Assembly: GCA_028564675.1 (NCBI GenBank)
Contig: JAOVVO010000315.1
Coordinates: forward strand, 24,218-88,217
Length of the DNA stretch: 64,000 nt
Reading direction: 5' to 3'
From: Onchocerca lupi
Taxonomy: Eukaryota > Nematoda > Chromadorea > Rhabditida > Onchocercidae
Part shown: in pieces, positions 36,085 to 47,370 of the stretch
Layout of the letters: every line of letters starts with the position of its first letter
Numbering within the stretch: position 1 is the stretch's first letter
Translations under genes and position numbers: made by a program
Notes under the pieces: generated by a model
Databases searched by the model: none
What the model was told of the DNA's origin: nothing
The model's input: only the letters and a program-made list of their open reading frames with translations

Positions 36085-39000
36085 ATAATGAAACAAAGAA
36101 AAAAATTCTTCTCAAAATTTTATCTTCAAGTTAAAATTACAGCACTTTTATACTGATTTTTGTCAAAACAAATCCAACAAAAAATATAAATAGATTTTAA
36201 AATCTAATACATCCAGTAAGAGAAATAGCTTGCTGGTTAGCTGTAAAGTGCGAAAGGCTATATTTAAAGAAGTTTAAAAAAAAAAAAAAAAAAAAAGAAA
36301 ACAAAAAATTGATTAATTAGTTCAAATTATTGAAATAATTTAACGAAATAACGATGATACATCGATTACGTCAACAGATATAACCGGATTTAAAATATGG
36401 TCGCTTTTATTAGTTATATCACATGTACCTCAATTAATTAAGATTTAGATTAATTAAGATTAATTTTTGCCATTCAACTCATTCCTATTATTTATTCATA
36501 TAAATAAATGGTGTGGAAGATTTCAGGATTCAGAAGTTAATAAGCAGGATTAACGTTCATCCATTCATAACCAATAATCAATAAAATATCAGAAATTCAT
36601 ACAAACAAAAGAATGATTTTAGGATTCTGAAGTTAAAAAATGAAAATATTTGCCAGGAATTAGTATAAAATAACGATGTGATATAATCCTTAATAAAGAG
36701 CCATTATCACAGTTTGAATTTTGGAAGAGGCAAAAAGGAGGTGAAGAAATTTGGATAGTTTATGTGTATGATCGTACGACTAGGTGACATCTGTACAATC
36801 ATTGTGATGTTTGATTTGAAATGACGATAAAAGTTTGAATGTCGGTTTGCTTTGCTGTATGTGCGTCATCAATAGTAACTGTTCGCATAACTCGCAAATG
36901 ATTCGCAAATGTAAAACGATAAAATTTTGAAAATGGATACCAAAATTGATAATACCTTTCGATAGCCGATACATCAGTCAATGCAATCAACAACGATAAT
37001 TTGATTTTAAAATTTCCAAAATTTTCATTAATAAAATATTTTGAATAAATATTACGAAATAATATCGTAGGAATAAATATTGGTATATACGTCAAGATAC
37101 TCATGTTTCTTTATATTCATCTAAATAATCGCTACGACAAAGAAGACAAAATTGAAATTAACTTAAATTTGCTATATTAGTAATTAGCGATAATGCAAAA
37201 TGATATAATTCATTGATTATGATATTAAAATTAAAACAACAAGTATATTTTTTAAACAGAGAAAGAAAAATGTCAACTTTCAGCATGAAATATTCGATAT
37301 CTCGAATATTAAAATCACATAAAATTCGGTATTTCGAACATTCCGAATGTGAATGAAAGCATATGTGACGGAAGGAAATTCAATTTAAACAATCGATTTA
37401 CTCTGGTAGAAAGGGAAAATTTGTAAAAGCATATTGGAATAGATAATTTATGGGTTAATTTTGGAAAAATAAAAATTTATAATAAAAAAAGAAGAATGTA
37501 ATGCCATTTATCATTTACTGAGAAAGCAAAATTGAAGATCTCCAACTTCAAATATAAGAAATCTAAATTGATGATGGAAAAAAAAAACAACTATGCGACA
37601 TCTGCAGAAAAATGAAATACTGAAAAACACTAAAACAGTATTAAAAAAATGTATGAAAAAATTTCGGCATGTTTTTGAAATATTATTACAATCTAAATAT
37701 TATAAAGAAAAAAAAAAAAAAAAAAAGAGATGAATCTATGTTAAAATAATCAAATGGCGCCTTTTCTGCGACAAAAAAAAAAAATGATAATATTGAAATA
37801 ATCACCAAAAAAAAAAAAGTCATATTTCATTTCGAATATGTATTAATGATATTTAAAAATTCTAATATTCTGCATATTTTGTACTTTCAGATTACAAAAA
37901 AAAAAAAAAAAAAAAAAAAAAGAAATAGTTAATACATTTTTGTTGAAAATAATAAGAAGAAAATTTCAAAGTTATATATTATCATATGATTAGTTTTATT
38001 TTATAAGATATCAAGTGATAAAAGTTTGATAAAAAGGCTGAAAAAATTTGAATTCAAGGATGATTATTCATAGAATAGGAATGTTATATAATCATATATG
38101 AATGCTTTTAATATAACAGATAAAATATAACTGTAGATGAGAAATATATTTGTCTATGATGATAACAACAACAACAATAAGAACTTTTAATTCTATTTGT
38201 GTAAATTCCAATGCCATCAAATAAATGCGAAGAGATAAGAATCACAGCGGGTGCAATTGACATACGTATTTAAAAGTATGTAAAAATTCTTTTAAGAATC
38301 TGTCGTTTTATTTAATTAGGCTAAAGAATTAGATTGATACATTCCAAGAAATTTCATTCAATTTCATTACACGATCAAAAAAAAAAGGATAAAAATTTTA
38401 ACCAAAATATATATTTGAAAAAAAAAAAAACTGAAACAATTCAAATATTATTTAGGAGAAGAAAAAAAAAAAAAAAAAGATTAAAAATGAAGAAAAAAGA
38501 AAAAAGAGTTAATTTGTACAATGAAATTGTAAATAAGAATAAATAAAAGTTATAATTTTGGCAATCAAAAATTTGGATACACTTTTTTTGTGCTGTATAT
38601 TAGCATGAAAAATTGTATCAAAAATATATTTCATCCATCAAAAATTAAATTAAAAATATTAAAATATTATAGCAATTTTGATTAATTTTTGGGGGGGAAA
38701 AAAAAAGTTGCGAAAAAAAAAATTGATTCAAAAAAATTAATCGAATCAAAATTAAATCAAAATTTAGGTATGGAAAAGTTTATTTTTAAAGCACAATAGA
38801 GAATGATAGAATAACAAGTCTAAATCTGATAAATATAGCTATTTTGGAAATTTTGAAAGAAAGATCAGATTTAATCCTTCAATCATTTCATTGAATTAAA
38901 TCAAAATTAAAATTTTAAGTATTGAATTGCTGAGAAGATATAGCTCGTAAAAGAGACCAATGTCAGAGCAGAAAGGAGCATCATCATCTTCACCGATGAA

Positions 39001-39088
39001 AAGATTGACGGGAAAAGTGGGTGTCATCATCTCAAAATCGCCAGATGACAAATTCTTTCCCATCTTTATTATATCTTAATAATAATTG

Positions 39089-39131
39089 TAATATAATATA
39101 ATATAATATAATATAATATAATATAATATAT
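39089..39131. repeat. (ATATA)n pentanucleotide microsatellite
   Basis: About eight units of the pentamer ATATA/ATAAT lie immediately upstream of the triplicated block at 39187-39620. Confidence 0.9.
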
Positions 39132-39186
39132 AAATTTAGGCAAAGAAATAATGAAATCTGAATTGACGATTTTCGCTAATGGACAA

Positions 39187-39620
39187 TGATGATGATAATG
39201 CAAATGATATTTTATATTATATTGGAAATGATTTAGCGATAACCATCCAGTTTTGCTTCTTCTTCTTTCTTTCTTTCTTTTTTTTTTTTTTTTTCGCTCT
39301 ATTAATTTCTAAAATATTTCAAGTTTCTGTCAAAACAGAAAATGCTATTGATGATAAATAAGGTTGATGATATTTTATATTATATTAGAAATGATATAGC
39401 GATAAAAATCTTTCTATCTGGTCTTTTTTCCGTTTCATTAATTTTTCTCAAGTATTTCAAGTTTCTGTCAAAACACAAAATGATTACGATGATGGTAATG
39501 ATAATGATGTTTTATACTTTAATGGGAATGATATAGCAAATATTCAGCTCTTTTTTTTTTTCTTTTTTTTTCCATTTCATTAATTCCTAGAATATTTTTA
39601 AATTTTTGTTAAGAAAAAAA
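39187..39620. repeat. Tandem triplication, ~160-bp unit
   Basis: Three diverged units start at about 39187, 39365 and 39505. Each has GATGATATTTTATATTATAT or a variant, then A(A/T)TG..TAGC(G/A)ATA, a pyrimidine-rich stretch, a TTTCATTAATTTCT-like block and AATATTTCAAGTTTCTGT. Units one and two are the closest. Two short ORFs (39179-39361, 39342-39536) read through the first units, but they follow from the repeat and show no protein motif. Confidence 0.85.
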
Positions 39621-41301
39621 AAAGAATACTGAAATTGTTTTATCCAAAAATGGTAAAAAGCAGTTCCACCATTTTAATTTCTTAGGAATACAAAATGATA
39701 GTTTGATTTCGAGAATTTAGTTTTTGGTAATTCAATAACTAAAATGATATGAGTCGGATTTTTCACATTTTTTTTTTTTTTTTTAACATGCTTAAACAAT
39801 TTGAATATATGATGAACAAAATAAAAAAATGTGAAAGCTATAAAGACGAAAAATAGATTGAAATAATTCATAATTTAAAAATAAGAAATCAAAAACCAAA
39901 GTACTAAATAAATTCAAAAAGACCAAAAAAAAAAACTAATGACAATGTCAAATTAAAAAAAAGAAAAAAAAATTAAATGCTGAGTTCAGAAAGCGAATAA
40001 TTCTGCAATTTGTTGGCCATGAAAAGTGAAATTGTAGAAGATTAAATGTAGAAAGAAAAAAAAAGGAAACGAATAATCAAGAAATGAAAATTTCAACTAT
40101 TCGGTTAATTAATTACTAATCAGATGACAGAGTCATTTCAAAAGAAAAACAAAAATTTTTCATTATTCTTTTTTTTCTTCTTTTTTTTTTTGAGAAAAAA
40201 AGTTTTAATGAAATGAAAGTATTATTTCTCGTAATGAAAAAAGAACGAATTGAAAAATTTTCAATCAAATTTTTCCTGAATTTTTATTACCAAAAGTACG
40301 AATAATCAGCCTAATAAAAAATTCCATTATTTAAAGCTTACGGAAAACTTAAAAATTGAAATTAATTTAAATTCAGATCAAAAAAATCCAACGGAAGCAT
40401 CGTATGTCAGAAATAATTCTCACAGATAATCAATCACATCTCATAAATATGAAAAAATTGAATCCTAATATGAACATTCTTGTCCCAACCTTCATTCCAT
40501 TTTGAATTTGGTAAAGATAGAACTTCAGATAGGAATAAAGTCGGGAATTTAGCTATAACGGTTTATTCCCCTCATATTTTTATTTTATCGTCCAATTTTG
40601 CTTTTTGAATTCGCGTAATATCCTTTTCGTAATTTTCGGGCATTCTATTTATTCATATTTCAATGCACAAATAAAAATATTTCGCAATTTATGCCTTTTA
40701 AAAAATATTTCGCAACCTCGTTTATATAAATAAAAATGTTTCTTTATTTAAGATTTTAAATCTTCGAAAGTTCTGACCGATTGCTTTAAAGTTTTGACAC
40801 AACGTTGCATTCGAATATGCGCACATTTTTATCTACTTTTTATATGCACGGGTTGTTGGTTAAGTGGAAAATTTGAGAGGAAAAAATCCGATCGAACTGT
40901 AATTTGGATTGTAATCTGAATGGATTGAGAATTGCTTCTCCTTGCTGCTATGATTCAGCTACAAAATCAGCAATGATATCAGAAAAGTCTTCTATGTATC
41001 CTATGACCAGACGAATCCCATTCAGGAAGTTTTATTGATTGATGGAAGAGTGATTCTTCGTAACAAAACAATTACCAGAGAATAGTCAGGTAAATTGATC
41101 ACTTTTAAGTCGTAGAGAAAATATTGCTCAACTGAATTGTCAGACTGTTGCTCTTGTTGTGTCGATTTGAACTCCGAAATGTTGCTATTGCTTGTTGGTG
41201 TAAGAACTCCAAATTTGAACTTGAACACCAGCTTCAAACCTCGTCTTTCTAAATCCTTTCGGGACTTCTGCTTCTTACCTGATTTCCATCGTTTCGCCTT
41301 T

Positions 41302-41502
41302 TTAATGGTTAGCTTCATATTGTTTAGCTGTGAATTGGAGCGTTTTGGCGGTGAACATGTTCATCGTTCCTTTGAAACTATGTTGTGCCACTTGACCTTT
41401 GGATTCTCTGTTTACAACAATTCTCGTGGCTCTATTTGACATCTTTCGGCTTTCACCAACAAAAGAGAGAGAAAAAAGAAAGCGCACATTTCTAATGTAT
41501 AA
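41302..41502 (-). pseudogene. Possible remnant of a second transposon ORF
   Basis: Downstream of the helicase fragment on the same strand is a short reading with a MSNRATR...NRES start, Lys/Gln-rich. A similarly basic continuation lies at 41022-41318 in another frame. It resembles, from memory and weakly, basic repetitive proteins that accompany PIF1-type genes in animal genomes. I would not assign a function. Confidence 0.3.
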
Positions 41503-41514
41503 TTTTACAATGCT

Positions 41515-42225
41515 CGTGAATATGCAATAAATATACAATATTTTTTATTATTCCATTGTCACTGCAGATATAGAGATTGTTTGATTTGCCGACTCTAGAA
41601 TACGCAGCATATAATTGTCCATGTGAGAAGCAGTCCGTGTCTAGATCTGAACCAATACCAAAAACTGACTCTTAAATTTGTTGAATGCAAACGCTAATCG
41701 AATTGGGAATTGAAATTTCTTAAATTGAAATGCCATATCCGTTGGAATCATAGGAATGTGAGGAATAAAGACATTTTCACCTGTAAAGACTGTTGCTTCT
41801 ACGACGTTATTCATTAATTTTTTACTAAAAGTCACATGCCATTGCAAAGTTTTGGTTGGTTGATATTTCGCAACATGATAACTGACATGCCGATTTTCAA
41901 TAGCAGTACGTGCGATGGCATCCCTGGCAAATCGAGTGAATTCAAATATTCTGCTAAACAATTAGTCGCTTCATCTGCTTACATAATAATGTCGATGGAC
42001 TTGTGTGTGACTGCTTTGTTTTGTATGTTAGACTGAATAATATTGTTAAATTCGTTGATGCCTTTGTTCTTGGCCGCAAGAATAGCTCGTTCACTCAGCC
42101 AATCTCGATTCTTTTAATTTGTTTGAATATTGGGAAATAGTTTTCCAACCAATTCTTCGTTTGATGTCACTAAATTGCAGAAGTTATGAGGCAATGAAAT
42201 TTTCCTGAGATTAAATCAGCTGATA
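41515..42225 (-). pseudogene. PIF1-like helicase C-terminal fragment, broken
   Basis: The minus strand carries an ordered series of blocks typical of the C-terminal half of Helitron PIF1 helicases. They are an NFCNLVTS block, a DWLSERAILAAKNK block, a LNSLDLPGMP block, an IPMIPTDM block, FPIRLAFA (motif V region) and FSHGQLYAAYSRVG (motif VI region). The blocks fall in different frames and contain internal stops, so at least two frameshifts have occurred. The N-terminal half with the Walker A site is absent. The fragment is surely non-functional as a helicase. Confidence 0.88.
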
Positions 42226-43133
42226 TTTTCTCGTTCCCAGCAATTGATGTGAGAATATTTCAGCTGATCGATTGTTTTACAAAACCTGATCTTTTAAATC
42301 TTTCGAGGCTTTTCTTCCTCTGATATGTTCACCTTATGATTGGTTTACCTCACACTTAATTACAGAAAGTAGGTGTGGTAAATAGATTTTATCCGCTCAG
42401 TTACTTTTACCCGTCACATTAAAAAATAAATAAATATGTTTTTATAAAAAAAACACGCGCCTATTCGAATGCAACATCATTTTAAAATTTCGAATCAATG
42501 GATGAAAAAATTGAAACGTTATATCAGAATAAACACCGAACATTTACATTTTTATTTATATAGAAAATGAGTTCTGAAGAATTTTACAATATATATTTTT
42601 TAAGTTTTCTATAACATTTACTGCAAATAATTATCATATGTTGAAATGATTTCGATGTATTACATGTGCTATCACTTCACGTGATAAAATATCGTCCTAA
42701 GCAAGAATTAATTTGAATGCTAGGCCTGAATATTTAAATGAAAATTCAAGATAAGTTATTCTTTTCACCACAGCACTAGGTTAATTAGATAATGAAGAGA
42801 ATTAACATTGTATGGATAAAGGAAAAGTTTAAAAGAAGCAATCTTACTAGGCCAACAAAATTATAAGACATAATAATATAATGATTTCGAATTTATAATG
42901 ACGAAATTTTACCGAAATCTAAACAAATATTTTTTAAAAGAGGAATTCCCGTTATTAAGTTGGAATTACAACAACTTTGTACCAATGATATGAAATTTCT
43001 GGTACACTGGTATACTGGTATACTCATAAAAAAAAATTACCACAAAATTTGCATTAATGATCCGGAAACTTGACTAATCTAAAAAAAAAGGAAAAAAAAA
43101 AGCAATGCAAAAAGCGTTTTAAGATGATGAGAG

Positions 43134-43382
43134 ATGATGACCTCCAGCATATATATATCAAGGTCAACAACAAATAATCTGAAACAAAAGGATGAAGACA
43201 AGAGGGAACTGTGGTTGTTGAGATCTGAAGCGATTCTGACATGCAAATCGATCATTATTTCACTTTGGTGTGGGAGCGAAAGACTAATCAAACTATCGAA
43301 TAATTGGTTCCCTTCTGAAATTTGTCTCAAAATAGCTGAATTACATAATGAAGCTGTTATATTCGATAAAAGGAATGATTAG
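43134..43382 (+). CDS. Unrecognised small ORF, 82 codons (doubtful)
   Basis: A single uninterrupted reading of 82 aa in a patch less A/T-rich than its surroundings. No domain, signal peptide or membrane segment is recognisable. The opposite strand is also open over much of the same interval (43079-43330), so openness may simply reflect composition. No clear splice signals or polyadenylation signal frame it. It could be a small orphan gene, part of a non-coding RNA, or chance. Confidence 0.15.
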   Translation: MMTSSIYISRSTTNNLKQKDEDKRELWLLRSEAILTCKSIIISLWCGSERLIKLSNNWFPSEICLKIAELHNEAVIFDKRND

Positions 43383-44874
43383 AGGAATTGTGGGATGAAA
43401 CATCTTCAATCTATTCTGACTTTTTTTTTTTTTTTTTTTCAGTGAATGTGACGTTTCGTTTGCTTAAATGAAACTTTTAAACATTAAATGTATGCTTCAT
43501 TTAGACCATTTTTGGGTAAGCAAAATTGGCGCTAGAGATGAATCAAATATTGATTTAATTTTTTTTTTTTGAACAATCACTATTTTTTGGTATCTGAAAT
43601 GTCCGTACTGTATTATAATTTGTGCTCATTCTTTTGCTTCTCCCTTTTTAGAAATTATTGATTATATCAATGAGAGCAGGAAGGAATACTGTAGAATAAA
43701 AAGTTAGAAAGAAGGAAGATATTAATCAACAGTTTTGTTGTAAAAAAAAAAAAAAAAAAAAAAACCTATTTTGACAGCTGATAGTAATCAAGATTTTTCA
43801 AATATTTCAATTGGAATGCGGATTGTAATCTAACAATGACGTAAGAAACAAGAATGAATTGAATTGAATGAGATGGAATTTTTAGATGCTTAATTTGAAA
43901 ATTCAAAATTATTTCAAGATATATTCTAAATTTAGAATTTCAAGTTGATGGTATACTTAGATAACACAGTTCGAAGATGAATTCAGTATTAATAATCCTG
44001 GTATAGCTCATTAATATTGAGATGACCTCATTTATGTTTAATAATCCTTTGCAAATTAAATGTTAATATTTAGATATTTTATTTTGGAAGGTGCAATTAG
44101 ATAGTATAAGCGAGAGGATTTAAATTGTGAAGGTCATGTGGTATTGAATTATGCACATCTCTTAAGATGTAAGTTTTAAATTGTCACCAATTTGTTGTCA
44201 AGAAAAAACTTCATCGAAATGACTTGAATTAATTGAATATCTGAGTTTCAATAAATAAATTAACAAGAATTTTGTGATTTCTGGATTATTTAATCGCTAA
44301 AACGATTGTTTGCTAAATGATATGAAAAATTGTCATTTCCTGTATCTCAAAAAAAAAATATTTTCTCGCATAGGTATTGTAAAATATTGATATGATTATA
44401 CCATTTATGGCAAATAAATATCGGTTGGGAAAATTAAAATGGTCTTTTCAGTCATTCAATTTTGGACCATTGACAATAAAAATAGGCACTAAAAATTTTC
44501 GAACGTTGACAAGAAAAATTTAAATGCCGAAGCAGTTAGTAGTGAAGTATATTATGTTAAGCAAGTAAATAAAAGAAGAAAGATTTGATTGATGTTTTCA
44601 ATCAATTTTGCAATCCATGGAATTATTGTAATTAACAAAGTTTTTTGGATATTTATCAAGTTAATATGCCAATAATTCGTTGATTTTAATTTGCGAATTT
44701 ATTGCGTCTCTCTGCTTTTCTACGACATCCAATATTACGCAGTTACTGCTTGAGAGTTATTTATCAATGCATAAAGTTATTCATCAAAAATCTTTTTCGA
44801 TTATTGTAAAAATGATAATCCATTTGATCTGATTCATATCTGATCAAAAACTACTTTTGATTAATGATCATTTT

Positions 44875-44880
44875 TTTATT
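44875..44880 (-). promoter_or_regulatory. Candidate poly(A) signal of the transporter gene
   Basis: AATAAA on the minus strand, about 146 bp beyond the transporter stop codon. Confidence 0.45.
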
Positions 44881-45025
44881 AGCAATTACGTTAACATTCA
44901 ACGCAAGAGTCATTTTTTTTTTATGATATAACATATGAAAATTACGAAATATTTCGCTATCATTTCGTACAAACAAAAATCAAATATTTTTTAAATTTAA
45001 TACATTTCAAAATTATCAAATCATA

Positions 45026-47317
45026 TTAGACTTGTTGCGGTTCATTTTTCCACCACCAAAAGTTATCACCACTTATCATACGTGACTTTACACGTTCATC
45101 ATCTGTCCACCATGCTGCATCCGAAGCGGCTACAATGCAAAAGTATACATTGGTGATAAGTGAAAGAAATGCATGTAGTAGAAATATCATTCTCCAATCA
45201 TAAATTGTTCCCTCACCAATCATTCCATTTACCTGGAAAGAAATTAATTTACAAGAAAAATTTAAATTAATAAATAATTCATTCAGATAACTTCAATATC
45301 ACAGATTCCTAAAAATATAATGCTTTGATGTTGATCAAAAATGAAGAATGACGGAGATTTTAAAAGTTTAAGAATTAAGAACTAAGATGATAAAGAGTTC
45401 AAAAGTGTAAGGATTAAGGAGTAAATGAAGTAATCAAATGGCTGTTATCATAATTGATCAAAGTAGTATTGATCAGAATTTACATAATAGTCCAAATAAC
45501 TTCTATAAAAATATTGATTAATGAGCTAATAACATTATAACATTATTTCAACATTGATCAACTTTTCTTATCAGTGATAAACAAACCAAAATTGGGCACA
45601 ATAGCATAGCAATGCACCAAAGAATTTGAATATGTCCAAGTACGAAGGCACTATACTGTCGCGATACTAATGTAGCACACTAAAAATGAGTCATTTTTTT
45701 TTTTCAAAATTTAATTAAAATTAATTAATGCTAATGATAAATAAATAGATTGAATGGTTTCAGAATTTTTTTTTTTTTTTTGCAAATTAATTAAACAGCT
45801 AAAATAATATCGTGAAATTATTTCTAATAAAGGCTATTAGTGAAAAAAATGACATTAATTATCATTGAGATAATTCATACTAAAATTCTACCTTATTAAA
45901 TCCACCACCATTAAAACCATACATTGATGTTGCTAATATTAGCAAAATGACTCCCGTTAATGGATAACCTAAATTTTATTTAATATCCTTGAAGAATTTT
46001 TAAGTATTATTCAAAGATTTCAATTCATTTCTGATTTTATTTCTTAAAAAAATTTTGATGAAAATATATTGAATAATTCATGAAAATTGATAAATTATCT
46101 GGTTAAATGATTTTATTTATTTATTTTTTTTTTTTTTTAATCTTTCAAATTCGTCAAATAACTATTTAACATTTCTCGGTTTTTTTTTTTTTTTTTGATT
46201 ATGAAAAATTTGAAAGAAATTTTAAAATAAACTATAGGAAATTATTTTTAGGCTAATTACCTTGAGGTAAAAAAGCCAAAATAATGAGGAAAAATGCCGA
46301 AACTCCAAGAGCTATGCTATTATACAAACGTAGTTTTGCAGTCTCTGATAAGATGCGCAATTTATCACTGGTATAGCCAGCAAAAATCTACAATAATCAT
46401 AAAAAAAAATGAGAAATTAAGAAAAAAAAAATCAATGTTATCATTTAATCAATATTTATGAAAGAATGGCTTTTGCATGTGACCTTAAAAAGAAATTGGA
46501 CAAGTACTGGAAGAGCAGCCGAGAAGCCGGTATGTTCCACCGAATATCCAAGAATTTCTCTGATATATTGTGGACTGAATGTATGTATTAGCTGAAAAAA
46601 GATAGATTACTGATAGATAAAACTAGAAAAATCAAAAAAAAATCCAGCAATAATATTTTGAATTTTTCAAGAGTGAAAATTTTTCGATTCATCTAATTCA
46701 ACAAATCATATATAATTTATTAATTGCATTTTATTTTATTTAGAAATTTATATGCCATTTCATTAAGATTATATATTTTACACTACGAAGTTATTTGATA
46801 TCAAATTGATGTATTATTGTTAAATTTCACATATTTACCCATTTATTTCTAATTTTCAAATTTACTCATCTATTCATCATTTTATACATTGCAAAAAAAA
46901 AGTGAAAAAAATGCATTGCAAAATTGAAAAATTCAATTTGAACTAAGTACAATCATATTTGTTTGATTATTTCCAAATTAGTGTCTTTTTTTTTTTTTTT
47001 TTTTTTTTGAAAATTAATTTATTTAAATGAGATTTGTTTTTTCTTTTTTTTTTTTTTTTTTTTCAATAAAATTCAATCGATTTTTATAGTTCTTTTGCGG
47101 AAATCAACTGAAAATTAGTGAAAGTCTTATAATTGTTGCATGTTATCATTACAAAGAAATCGATCATATGGTTGATATTTAAGAAGATATTATAAATGAG
47201 AAATATCTGTAAAACAGGTCAACTGGAAAAGATAACCGGAATATGATAACGTTTAGTATAAAGTTGCATTTAAATGATAATACAAGAATCATAAATGTGA
47301 AAACATGAATGACCTCG

Positions 47318-47370
<53 letters not shown>

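Larger units (their letters stand above)
40721..42562. mobile_element. Decayed PIF1-helicase transposon, Helitron-related
   Basis: About 1.84 kb is bounded by inverted repeats: left about 40721-40852, right about 42441-42562. Both ends start TATATAAATAAAAATGT reading inward and contain a GTTGCATTCGAATA block. The interior is richer in G+C than its surroundings and carries a broken PIF1-type helicase on the minus strand. PIF1-family helicases of this sequence type are carried by Helitron elements in animals. Classical Helitrons lack long terminal inverted repeats, so the element may be a Helentron-like variant, or two repeat copies may flank the fragment by chance. No Rep/HUH domain was seen, so this is a non-autonomous remnant. 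Confidence 0.7.
24231..45025. other. 20-kb region without recognisable host genes
   Basis: Apart from the decayed mobile element at 40.7-42.6 kb and the local repeats listed separately, I see no exon that resembles a known protein. ORFs such as 26451-26849, 27276-27521 and 38334-38546 are low-complexity Lys/Phe/Ile readings of A/T runs. A few patches are richer in G+C (about 35175-35335, 38935-39065, 43130-43400) and could be non-coding exons, regulatory blocks or small orphan genes. It could act as a long upstream region of the LIM gene or 3' territory of the transporter gene. Confidence 0.5.

Noticed and set aside
41137..41439. Plus-strand ORF of 100 codons
   Set aside because: It is antisense to the decayed transposon ORFs. 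Helicase-like blocks are found only on the minus strand.
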